Source of the DNA: Pleomorphochaeta sp.
GTDB taxonomy: Bacteria > Spirochaetota > Spirochaetia > Sphaerochaetales > Sphaerochaetaceae
NCBI GenBank assembly: GCA_028532815.1
Contig: JAQQAS010000014.1
Location: forward strand, 1 to 39,906
Direction of reading: 5' to 3'
DNA length: 39,906 nucleotides
Shown here: positions 28,529 to 36,008 of the stretch, in pieces
Numbering within the stretch: the stretch's first letter is position 1
Layout: each line of letters starts with the position of its first letter
The notes under the pieces: generated by a model
Told to the model about the DNA's origin: nothing
Seen by the model: the letters and a program-made list of their open reading frames with translations, nothing else
Databases searched by the model: none
Made by a program: the position numbers and the translations under genes

Positions 28529-29335
28529 TTAAATGTTGTCTAAGTCGAATTCATCATCATCAGCGAATGTTGTTAATGAACCTTCTTCGATTTCCATTGT
28601 GTCTGTATCAGGAGCTAAAGCTGTTTCTTCATAATAAAGAACACGAGAACAATATGGGCAGAACTCAATCTGATCTAAACTTCTAACATCATTAACAAAC
28701 TGTATAGGTAAAAGCATGTGACAACCTTCACAAACATTGTCGTGAATAGGAACTATACCAGAACCTTCTTTGTTTTTAACAATACTTGAGAATTTCTTGA
28801 ATAAATCGTCAGAAATTTCATAATCTTCAACAATTTTATTACATTCTTCTTCTAGTTGATCTTTTAGAGTTAATTTTTCAACTAAGATTTCATCATGTTT
28901 AGCTTCTTCTTCCTTAACTTCAGTCTCAATTTCATCTAAAACTGAACGTTTTAGTTCAAGATCTTCTTGAAGATGTGTTAAAGATTTTTCTTTTGCATGT
29001 AATTGTTTTAGTAAGTTTTGTTCTAGTATATGTGAATCACTAATTTGTTTTTCTAGCGCTTCAAATTCTCTTTGGGTTGAAATGACTTCCATTTGCTTTT
29101 GATTATTTTCATGAGCTACTACAGCATTGTCATATTCAAAACGAAGAGTTTTACATTCTTTTTCGATAGTTTGAACATTTAAATTTAATTCTTCAAAATC
29201 ACTTTTAATTTTTTCAAGCTGAACTTTTTTAATTTTTAAGTCATGTGGTAGTTGTTTAATTTCTTCTTCTACACGAAATTTGGCTTTTAAGCTATCTTGA
29301 AGTTTTGCTAGCTTTGTGAATACTTCTTTTTGCAT
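28529..29335 (-). CDS. Coiled-coil protein with C4 zinc ribbon (COG1579/DUF164 family)
   Basis: The 268-residue protein is mainly a long coiled coil (about 1-190, rich in Lys, Glu, Leu and Gln). It is followed by a zinc ribbon with two CxxC pairs: VCEGCHMLL and FCPYCSRVL (near 210 and 230). Members of this family are found across bacteria, and their precise role is poorly defined. ATG 29335 is preferred over GTG 29338 because AGGAGA is five bases before it. The gene lies downstream of rpoD, separated by about 160 bases. A promoter may lie in that gap. Confidence 0.8.
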   Translation of the reverse strand: MQKEVFTKLAKLQDSLKAKFRVEEEIKQLPHDLKIKKVQLEKIKSDFEELNLNVQTIEKECKTLRFEYDNAVVAHENNQKQMEVISTQREFEALEKQISDSHILEQNLLKQLHAKEKSLTHLQEDLELKRSVLDEIETEVKEEEAKHDEILVEKLTLKDQLEEECNKIVEDYEISDDLFKKFSSIVKNKEGSGIVPIHDNVCEGCHMLLPIQFVNDVRSLDQIEFCPYCSRVLYYEETALAPDTDTMEIEEGSLTTFADDDEFDLDNI

Positions 29336-29376
29336 CACTTTCTCCTGAAATCTAATCTTAACTCATTGCTCTGAGT

Positions 29377-29406
29377 TTTATATGTAATATGCTATGGTTA
29401 TATCAA
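29377..29406 (-). promoter_or_regulatory. Possible promoter for the zinc-ribbon gene
   Basis: On the minus strand TTGATA (29406-29401), an 18-base spacer and TATAAA (29382-29377) form a reasonable sigma-70-like promoter, about 40 bases upstream of the start codon. Confidence 0.4.
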
Positions 29407-29497
29407 ATACACACAGGCATAAAATTTATCATAAATAATATTTATTATCAAGAATATTCGTATTAATTGCAATAAATATAATTTAACTTATCTAATA

Positions 29498-30769
29498 CTA
29501 GGTATTAATAAAATCTTTTAATTGTTTTGCTCTTTTAGGATGTCTCAATCTTCTTAGAGCTTTTGCTTCAATTTGTCTTATTCTTTCTCTAGTAACTCCG
29601 AAATATAATCCAACTTCTTCTAATGTTAGAGAATATCCACCATCAATACCAAATCTCATTTTTAGTACTTCTTGTTCTCTTGCTGGTAATGTATGTAATA
29701 CATCAAGTAATTGCTCTTGAAGTAACCTATATGCTGTTTGAGTAGCTGGATTTTCAACATCTTTATCTTCAATAAAATCAGATAATAAAGAATCTTCTTC
29801 TTCACCAACTGGGGTTTCTAATGAAATAGGTTCTCTTGCAACATTTTTAACTGTTTTAACCTTCTTTTCATCCCAACCTAGTCTATCAGCAATTTCTTCA
29901 TCAGAAGGGTCTCTTCCAAGAGATTGCATTAATAATCTTGATTCTCTAACGACTTTGTTAATTTGTTCAATCATATGAACTGGAACACGGATTGTTCTAG
30001 CTTGGTCACTTATAGATCTTGTAATAGCTTGTCTAATCCACCAAGTAGCATAAGTACTAAATTTATAACCTTTTCTATATTCAAACTTCTCAACGGCTTT
30101 TATAAGACCAATATTACCTTCTTGAACTAAGTCAAAGAAATGTAAACCACGGTTAGTATATTTTTTTGCAATAGATACTACTAATCTTAAATTGGCTTTA
30201 ATTAATCTGTCTTTAGCGGTTTTCATCATTTTTCTACCACGTTTAATTACAACTGCTTGTTCTAGAATTTTATTTCGTGGAGCCTCAAAAGTTTGTTCAA
30301 TTTCTTTAAGAGTTTTTTCAGTTTGTTGATATTTAGAAATAAGTTCTTTTATTTCATAAGCACTCATATTTAACTCTTCTTCAATTTTATTACTTTTAGT
30401 TCTGGTTGCTAAATCTCTTCCTAATTGTCTTAATTCTTTTGATGATGAAATATTAAGTTTATTTTGTAAACTTTGCATTGAGTCCATCAATTCTACAATT
30501 GATAATTCAGCATTAACATAACGTTCTGTAAAGGCCGTTAGTTCTTCAGGTTGTAAATCAACATTATTTAAGGCAGCAAACAGCTTAACTCTCTTTTTTT
30601 GTAATTTACTATCTTCTAAAAAATCTTGACCTTTAGAAATAAGTTCTTCTTTAATGCTTTGATATTCTTTTATTGAAGCCTTAAATGGATTTAATTGCTC
30701 TCTATAATATTGGTTATATCTTTTTTGTTCAGCATAAAGTTCTTTTAGTTCTTTTTGAGAGAATTCCAT
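29498..30769 (-). CDS. rpoD: Primary sigma factor RpoD, downstream part (regions 2-4)
   Basis: RpoD directs RNA polymerase to housekeeping promoters. This part is 423 residues from ATG 30769. The non-conserved helical region (about 1-180) is followed by region 2 (about 187-255: [47 protein letters not shown]), region 3 and region 4 with [20 protein letters not shown]. The same frame continues upstream through 30770-30832 without a start codon of any strength to an in-frame TGA (30833-30835), then into the region 1.2 part. I see no ribosome-binding site before ATG 30769. It is best read as the C-terminal part of one rpoD gene interrupted by a stop codon, or as a readthrough product. Confidence 0.9.
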   Translation of the reverse strand: MEFSQKELKELYAEQKRYNQYYREQLNPFKASIKEYQSIKEELISKGQDFLEDSKLQKKRVKLFAALNNVDLQPEELTAFTERYVNAELSIVELMDSMQSLQNKLNISSSKELRQLGRDLATRTKSNKIEEELNMSAYEIKELISKYQQTEKTLKEIEQTFEAPRNKILEQAVVIKRGRKMMKTAKDRLIKANLRLVVSIAKKYTNRGLHFFDLVQEGNIGLIKAVEKFEYRKGYKFSTYATWWIRQAITRSISDQARTIRVPVHMIEQINKVVRESRLLMQSLGRDPSDEEIADRLGWDEKKVKTVKNVAREPISLETPVGEEEDSLLSDFIEDKDVENPATQTAYRLLQEQLLDVLHTLPAREQEVLKMRFGIDGGYSLTLEEVGLYFGVTRERIRQIEAKALRRLRHPKRAKQLKDFINT

Positions 30770-30832
30770 TTCAGTTTCATCAATTTTTGCTTCAAGTTTT
30801 TTAATGATATCAGTGAAGAAGGAAATAAGTAT

Positions 30833-31576
30833 TCAATTATCTTTAATTAATTCAAGAATAATTGCATTACCTTCTTCCATTTTTTTAGAAAGAATAACTT
30901 CATCTTCAGCTGTTAATAATTTCTCTTTACCGATTTCACGTAGATATAATCTAATTGGATCATCTACATCACCTTTAGAATTACTTAAAACTGTTGATTT
31001 TTTTTCTTCTTTAGGTGCAGCTGGAGCGCTACTACCAATAGAGTTAATATCGAAGACTTTTTCTGATGAGCCTACTGTATCTTCAGAATCAAATGAGAAG
31101 GCAGAAATATCTGATGAATCGATGATTGTTTCTTCATCATCTTCATCATCTTCATCGCTCTCCTCATCATCTTCATCATCGTCATCGCCTTCTAAAGCAG
31201 TGATAATTATTTTTTTTGCTGCAATTTCTGCACTTAAGTCAACCTCTAAATCAATATCAAGTTCAACATCATCTTCGTCTTCATCAACATCATCTTTAAC
31301 GAAAGCATCATCATCAGGGTCTTCTTCAACTTCGTTGAAGGCTGATTCATCAGGTTCTGTTTCTATTTCAGTCAATATTTCTTCGAGAATCTCTCTGTTT
31401 TCGATTGATAAATCAGTCTTAATTGTAACATCATCATCATTTTCTGTTATACTTGCTGCTTTTTTTACAGCTTTGACAGATTTTTTTGTCTGAGAAGTGC
31501 TTTTTGAAGTTGAACCATCATCACTAGCACTTTGATAAATTAATCCAAAATTTAAAAGAAAGTCTTTATCCAGCAT
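30833..31576 (-). CDS. rpoD: Primary sigma factor RpoD, N-terminal part (regions 1.1-1.2) ending at in-frame TGA
   Basis: This 247-residue part carries an acidic region 1.1-like domain, with a long Asp/Glu-rich run near residues 130-150, and region 1.2 (DDPIRLYLREIG at 205-216, then LLTAEDEVILSKKMEEG). The family continues without a break into the non-conserved region, which here lies after TGA 30833-30835 in the same frame. From 31576 to 29498 the sequence is 693 codons with this one interruption. The gene lies 14 bases after dnaG, as in the classical dnaG-rpoD arrangement. The Trp codon in this window is TGG and TGA ends rimP and lptG, so TGA is not generally read as an amino acid. Confidence 0.85.
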   Translation of the reverse strand: MLDKDFLLNFGLIYQSASDDGSTSKSTSQTKKSVKAVKKAASITENDDDVTIKTDLSIENREILEEILTEIETEPDESAFNEVEEDPDDDAFVKDDVDEDEDDVELDIDLEVDLSAEIAAKKIIITALEGDDDDEDDEESDEDDEDDEETIIDSSDISAFSFDSEDTVGSSEKVFDINSIGSSAPAAPKEEKKSTVLSNSKGDVDDPIRLYLREIGKEKLLTAEDEVILSKKMEEGNAIILELIKDN

Positions 31577-31590
31577 TCTTTAGTTTTTCC

Positions 31591-33399
31591 TTATTGTTTG
31601 GTCTTAGGGACTAGTTGTCCTCTTAATTCAGCGATATCTTGATCTAACAAAATTTGATCTTTTAATAACGTTTTTATGCTTTCGATATCATTTGATGATT
31701 GCGCTAATTCAAGTATTTCTTCATATCTCTTTTTTTCTGCTTCTAAGCTTCTCAACCTAATTCTATTTATCCCTTCTTTTATTTGAAGTATGCAGTATTT
31801 TTCTTTAAACTCTTCCATGTAGTACGAAGATGAAACATCTGCCTTAATTTGGGGATCTTTGATTAGTTGTAAGAAATAATCATTACCACAATCTTCATCA
31901 TTTAATCTAAAATAATCTTCTAAAATATTAAATAATGATATAGCCTCCTCATCATTGAGATCATTTACTGTTATATTTTTTCGAAATTGTTTAAAATGTT
32001 TTCTATTATTTACAACAACAAGCATTAAAAACAAATCTAAATTAAACCTATTTTTAGTTAAAGGTAGAATATCAAGTTTTACACTTTCCTTACCACCATA
32101 AGTTCTCTTGTTAGAATTCTCTTTTTTATACTGTAAAAGAACACTATCATGATGAACTTTTAGCATTTCTGCCAATCTCTGAAGTAAGGCATCTTTTTCA
32201 ATTTCTGATGAAGTAGCATCAATATACGGTTTAACATATTGAAAAATTTGATCCTTACCTTTCGAATTCTTTATATCATATAATTTTATAGCATTATTGA
32301 CAAGATACATAAACCCCTCTATTTTACTTGTTAAAGCTTTTTTTAATGTATCTGCCCCTTTTTTTTCTAACATTTCTGCTGGATCATTAAATTCCTGTAA
32401 GTTTACAACTGAATTTGATATTCCTTGAGCTTGCAAAATTGCTAAAGTTTTAACTGTTGCCTTAATGCCGGCTTCATCATTATCGAACAAAACAATTGCG
32501 TGATCTACATATCTAGCTAATAATCTTGCTTGTTCTGGTGTAAATGCTGTTCCAAGGGATGCTACAGCATAATCTATATCCGCCTGATGTAAAGCTATAA
32601 CATCGAAGTTTCCTTCGCAAATTACTACTTCCTTTCTGCTTTTGAGAGCTTCAAGAGATTCATAAATTCCAAATAAATTATTCTTTTTTGAATAAATTAA
32701 AGTTTCAGGTGAGTTTCTATATTTTGCTTTTGATAAACCTGTCAAATCCCTTGCTGAGAATGCAACAGTTTTTCCATCCCAGGTCCTTACAGGGAATATC
32801 AATCTGCCATCAAATAAAGAGTCTTTAGAGCCTTGATAGAATATCCCACTACTGTTTAGCAATTCGTCTTTATAATCGCTGCTAGCTTTGATTCTGTTAT
32901 ATAAAAAGCCTGAAGATTGAGGAAGATAACCAAGAGAGAACTTATCTATCATTTGTTGATTTATATTTCTATTAGAAAGATATGTTAATCCCTTTTTTCC
33001 TAAGTCACTGTTCAATAAATTATTCATGAATATTCTAGATCTTTCATATAGAGCTAAATATTCAGATTTCTTTTTATAATTACTATTAGTTTGGTTAGTA
33101 TCGAAATCTAATGGTTCACCAATTTCATCAGCTATTTTGATTATTGCTTCATACCAACTAAGGTGATCATAAAGTGAAACAAACTTAAAAACATCTCCGC
33201 TTACTCCACATCCAAAACAATGAAAGTATTGTTTATCATCATGAATATAAAAACTTGGTGTTTTTTCATCATGAAATGGACAACAACAAACATAATCACT
33301 ACCTCTTTTGTGTTTTACATCAGCGTAGCGAGAGATATATTGAGATAAAGATACTTTATTTTTAATATTATCAATGGTCTGTTGAGAAATTTTTGGCAC
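31591..33399 (-). CDS. dnaG: DNA primase
   Basis: DnaG makes RNA primers for the replication fork. The 602-residue protein has the N-terminal CHC2 zinc finger (CCCPFHDEKTPSF and YFHCFGCGVSGDVF, about residues 38-72), the RNA polymerase domain, the TOPRIM core EGNFDVIALHQADI with ALFDNDEAG-like metal residues (VLFDNDEAGIKA), and a C-terminal helicase-binding segment. The start is GTG 33399 with AGGAG upstream. It stands between the YkgJ-like gene and rpoD, in one direction, and is probably co-transcribed with rpoD. Confidence 0.96.
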   Translation of the reverse strand: MPKISQQTIDNIKNKVSLSQYISRYADVKHKRGSDYVCCCPFHDEKTPSFYIHDDKQYFHCFGCGVSGDVFKFVSLYDHLSWYEAIIKIADEIGEPLDFDTNQTNSNYKKKSEYLALYERSRIFMNNLLNSDLGKKGLTYLSNRNINQQMIDKFSLGYLPQSSGFLYNRIKASSDYKDELLNSSGIFYQGSKDSLFDGRLIFPVRTWDGKTVAFSARDLTGLSKAKYRNSPETLIYSKKNNLFGIYESLEALKSRKEVVICEGNFDVIALHQADIDYAVASLGTAFTPEQARLLARYVDHAIVLFDNDEAGIKATVKTLAILQAQGISNSVVNLQEFNDPAEMLEKKGADTLKKALTSKIEGFMYLVNNAIKLYDIKNSKGKDQIFQYVKPYIDATSSEIEKDALLQRLAEMLKVHHDSVLLQYKKENSNKRTYGGKESVKLDILPLTKNRFNLDLFLMLVVVNNRKHFKQFRKNITVNDLNDEEAISLFNILEDYFRLNDEDCGNDYFLQLIKDPQIKADVSSSYYMEEFKEKYCILQIKEGINRIRLRSLEAEKKRYEEILELAQSSNDIESIKTLLKDQILLDQDIAELRGQLVPKTKQ

Positions 33400-33407
33400 T
33401 TGTGCTC

Positions 33408-33845
33408 CTATTGAACTATTTTTGGAATAAACTCATCCATTAAGTCTAAGTTATGTTTAATTTCTTTTACTTTTATTTTTTTACCTTTATTTATGCCAGG
33501 GCAATGTTTTGCTTCTTCTTGCCAAGATTCCTTAGAATTAACTATTGCTGGCCAAAATGGATATGTTCTACATTGCATTGGTCTACTTTCATAACAGCTA
33601 CAACCTTTCTCGGTTAAAAAAATGCAATCGTAATTCTCTTTTTCTAATAAACTAATTTGATATCCAAAGCCAATACTAACTTTTCTGCAATATGTATTTA
33701 TAAAAGTTTCTTCATCCATTGAAAAATGATTACAGAGGTTATTAAGATCTTCTTCGCTTAAAAAAACGTACCCTGGTTCACAACTACAACAATAATTACA
33801 ACCTTGACATTCAAATTCAAGCCCTTTTTTTATAAAATTGCTCAT
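33408..33845 (-). CDS. YkgJ-family cysteine cluster protein
   Basis: This 145-residue protein has the family signature of clustered cysteines: CQGCNYCCSCEPG near the N terminus, then GCSCYESRPMQCRTYPFWP and a final CPG. These are thought to bind a zinc or iron-sulfur centre; the function of the family is not settled. I chose ATG 33845 because AGAGG is just upstream. An ATG at 33881 would extend the protein into the hairpin after tRNA-Tyr and is less likely. It is followed by dnaG after eight bases. Confidence 0.85.
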   Translation of the reverse strand: MSNFIKKGLEFECQGCNYCCSCEPGYVFLSEEDLNNLCNHFSMDEETFINTYCRKVSIGFGYQISLLEKENYDCIFLTEKGCSCYESRPMQCRTYPFWPAIVNSKESWQEEAKHCPGINKGKKIKVKEIKHNLDLMDEFIPKIVQ

Positions 33846-33869
33846 AAAACCTCTCAGATTAAAGCAAAT

Positions 33870-33893
33870 AGGCCTTCTCAAATGAGAAGACCT
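33870..33893 (-). terminator. Hairpin after tRNA-Tyr, leaky terminator or processing stem
   Basis: On the minus strand the 10-bp stem AGGTCTTCTC / GAGAAGGCCT (one G-T wobble) with loop ATTT lies 7 bases after the tRNA 3' end. Only ATTTGCTTT follows, so termination should be weak. Readthrough would supply the ykgJ-dnaG-rpoD genes. Confidence 0.6.
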
Positions 33894-33900
33894 ACTTTAG

Positions 33901-33982
33901 TGGGGAGAGAAGGAATCGAACATTCGAAGGCGGAGCCAACAGATTTACAGTCTGCCCCCTTTGACCGCTCGGGAACCTCCCC
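33901..33982 (-). tRNA. tRNA-Tyr (GTA)
   Basis: The 82-nt gene folds as a class II tRNA: 7-bp acceptor GGGGAGG / TCTCCCC (one wobble), anticodon GTA at 33948-33946 in the loop, long variable arm and T-arm with GTTCGATTC-type sequence. CCA is not encoded. A good promoter lies upstream at 34003-34031. Tyr-tRNA(GTA) is a substrate of Tgt, whose gene is in this window. Confidence 0.95.
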
Positions 33983-34002
33983 GTGTCGTTTAGACAAGTA
34001 GG

Positions 34003-34031
34003 AATATAAATAAAATTAATAATTTAGTCAA
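34003..34031 (-). promoter_or_regulatory. Promoter for tRNA-Tyr
   Basis: On the minus strand TTGACT (34031-34026) is followed by a 17-base spacer and TATATT (34008-34003). Start would be near 33996, 14 bases before the tRNA. It is close to consensus and may also feed ykgJ-dnaG-rpoD. Confidence 0.7.
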
Positions 34032-34184
34032 CCAATTTCTGAAAAAACTAAAATAAATATATAAAAAAATAAATATTTTTGCTTTCTACATTGTTATTAT
34101 ATATATTTTTTACTCCATTAGTACTAATTATATCATAAATTATTAAAAAAAAATACAAAAATTGAAAATTACTAAAAAAAATAG

Positions 34185-36008
34185 TTAGTTAGCAACTATG
34201 TTATAAGTTAAAACAGCTTGATCAGAAATAGCATTGTTTTCAATAATCCATTTATTTAAGCAATCAATGACGCTTTTGTTGTAGAGTATGGGATTGGGTA
34301 GTTCAAAATCTTTTAAATAAAAGTTTGAATTCGTTATAAAATTATAATAACCATCAAGAATAATTTCTTCAGTAGTTCCATTTTTTTTGATAACGTAATA
34401 AATTCCATCAATTTTTTTAATTCCGTAATAAGCCAAATCATTTGAATGCTCATTGAATAAATTAATTAATTGCTCACCTGTAAGGATGGCATATAGTAAT
34501 TGTTGGTTGATAGAATTAATAAGTTTTGATTTGATATTTATTGGAACTAAGTTGTATATGTCTTCCCAATATATTTCTCCTTTCTTAATGAAATATGGAG
34601 AGGAAGAATACAAAGTATTTAAAGAATGAAAATCATCCGTTAAATTACTAATTGTTACCGCTGAGACGTCACAATCAACTTGGTCATACATTGCTTTAGC
34701 TATGATCATTGAGCACTCTAGAGGAGATAAATCACTTGCAGTATTAGCAAGTGGAACTTTATTTAATTCAAATTTACTTACTAGTACATCTTGCTGCCAA
34801 TAGTTAATAAATTCATCTCGGTCTATTTTTCCAAGTAAATATTGTTCTACAGAAGTGGATAGATAATCTTTACCTCTCTGAAAATTATAAAAATCGGCTA
34901 TTTGGTTTTTTTCATAATTGTTTATAGATTTGTAATATGTATCGTAGACAGATGAAGACAACCCAATTAAGGGGTTAAAAAAACTATTAGTATCATAAAT
35001 TACATCGATTTCTCCTACATTAGAGAATATGAATGCTAACAATTCATTTAAAATTGTCTTTTTAGTTTCCATAGATTTTTTATTTACACCTATATAAACT
35101 TGATCGTGCGAAATTACATAATCTTTTCCATCGAGTGTTGAATTAAATGGTATGGCAATTATATTTTTATTAAAATATGGTTCAATTTGATTAATATCTG
35201 AAGTATTCACTTCAAATATGGCAATCTCATTTGAAGATAACTTTGTTAAAGCTTGTTGAAGCCCTATTTTATTTGAGCTTAATGATTGTAAATCAAGACC
35301 TTTAAAGTAATCTAAAAAATCAAAGGTTTTTGAAAAATTATAACTAGAAACATCTGTTAGGCCTTTTTCTAAATCATTTGCCCATTTATATCCTTTAATT
35401 GTTAATCCATCTGTTAGTGTAAAGGCGTAATTAAATAGTTCATTTGCAATAGAATTTGCAGAATTAAAATTAATGTAAATAGATTCTGGATATTGTTTTA
35501 ATAAATCCATGTATTCAAGGATATCTTTAGCAGTTTCAGGGGGTGTTAGTCCTTTTTCTTCAAAAAAGGATTTATTTAATATTAAATATTTTTTTGTATC
35601 TGTAAATGGAACAAGATAGATATTACCCTCTTGATCCATTTTCTTTAATGCATTGAAGGAAGATGCTGGGAAAAATGATTTACCTGCTAGATTTGCTAAG
35701 TTAGGGCTATTCTCTTTTGTTAGATATTTAGAAAATATGATATCACTATCAAAATTATTCTCTATCATAGAGTCTAAAAAATATTTTTTATTAGTTACAA
35801 CATTTGTTACATACTTTAAATTATAATCTACAAATTGCTCTTGAAGTGAATAAAGCCAAGCTTTAGTGCCTTCATCAATATCACTATCAACATATATGAT
35901 TATTTGTTGTGATTGCTCCAATGAATCAATATTTTCTTTTGAGCATGAGCTAATAAACAGTGCTGTAAATAATAATAATATAATTTTTAATTTGCAAATA
36001 TTTGACAT
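34185..36008 (-). CDS. Lipoprotein: solute-binding-like domain fused to 5'-nucleotidase C-terminal-like domain
   Basis: The 607-residue protein has a signal with lipobox FISSC (C22), so it is lipid-anchored outside the inner membrane. Residues about 35-400 resemble an ABC-type extracellular solute-binding protein (segments YLVPFTDTKKYLILNKSFF, then GLTPPETAKDILEYM, then EIAIFEVN). Residues about 425-600 resemble the 5'-nucleotidase C-terminal domain: CDVSAVTISN, GEIYWEDIYNLVPINIKSKL, LLYAILTGEQLINLFNEH, and DGYYNFITNSNFYLKD. The catalytic metallophosphatase domain that normally precedes it is absent. It overlaps the kinase gene upstream by 22 bases, with AAGGA before its ATG, so the two are coupled and may form one sensing unit. 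No ABC permease or ATPase is next to it. Confidence 0.65.
   Translation of the reverse strand: MSNICKLKIILLLFTALFISSCSKENIDSLEQSQQIIIYVDSDIDEGTKAWLYSLQEQFVDYNLKYVTNVVTNKKYFLDSMIENNFDSDIIFSKYLTKENSPNLANLAGKSFFPASSFNALKKMDQEGNIYLVPFTDTKKYLILNKSFFEEKGLTPPETAKDILEYMDLLKQYPESIYINFNSANSIANELFNYAFTLTDGLTIKGYKWANDLEKGLTDVSSYNFSKTFDFLDYFKGLDLQSLSSNKIGLQQALTKLSSNEIAIFEVNTSDINQIEPYFNKNIIAIPFNSTLDGKDYVISHDQVYIGVNKKSMETKKTILNELLAFIFSNVGEIDVIYDTNSFFNPLIGLSSSVYDTYYKSINNYEKNQIADFYNFQRGKDYLSTSVEQYLLGKIDRDEFINYWQQDVLVSKFELNKVPLANTASDLSPLECSMIIAKAMYDQVDCDVSAVTISNLTDDFHSLNTLYSSSPYFIKKGEIYWEDIYNLVPINIKSKLINSINQQLLYAILTGEQLINLFNEHSNDLAYYGIKKIDGIYYVIKKNGTTEEIILDGYYNFITNSNFYLKDFELPNPILYNKSVIDCLNKWIIENNAISDQAVLTYNIVAN

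Noticed and set aside
30833-30835. TGA read as tryptophan, glycine or selenocysteine throughout the genome
   Set aside because: TGA ends rimP (overlapping the nusA start) and lptG, tryptophan is encoded by TGG in many genes here, and no other gene has an internal TGA. Only a local explanation fits.
31141-31200. A CRISPR-like or satellite repeat (tcatcttcatcatc)
   Set aside because: It is a low-complexity run coding for Asp and Glu in rpoD. There are no spacers or regular repeat lengths.
30804-31493. A plus-strand frame of 229 residues made mostly of serine
   Set aside because: It is the reverse of the Asp/Glu-rich part of rpoD (GAT/GAA codons read backwards as ATC/TTC and shifted to TCA/TCT). 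It has no ribosome-binding site.
34185-36008. A functional 5'-nucleotidase
   Set aside because: The metallophosphatase domain with its metal-binding motifs is missing, so enzymatic activity is not supported; only the C-terminal domain resemblance remains.
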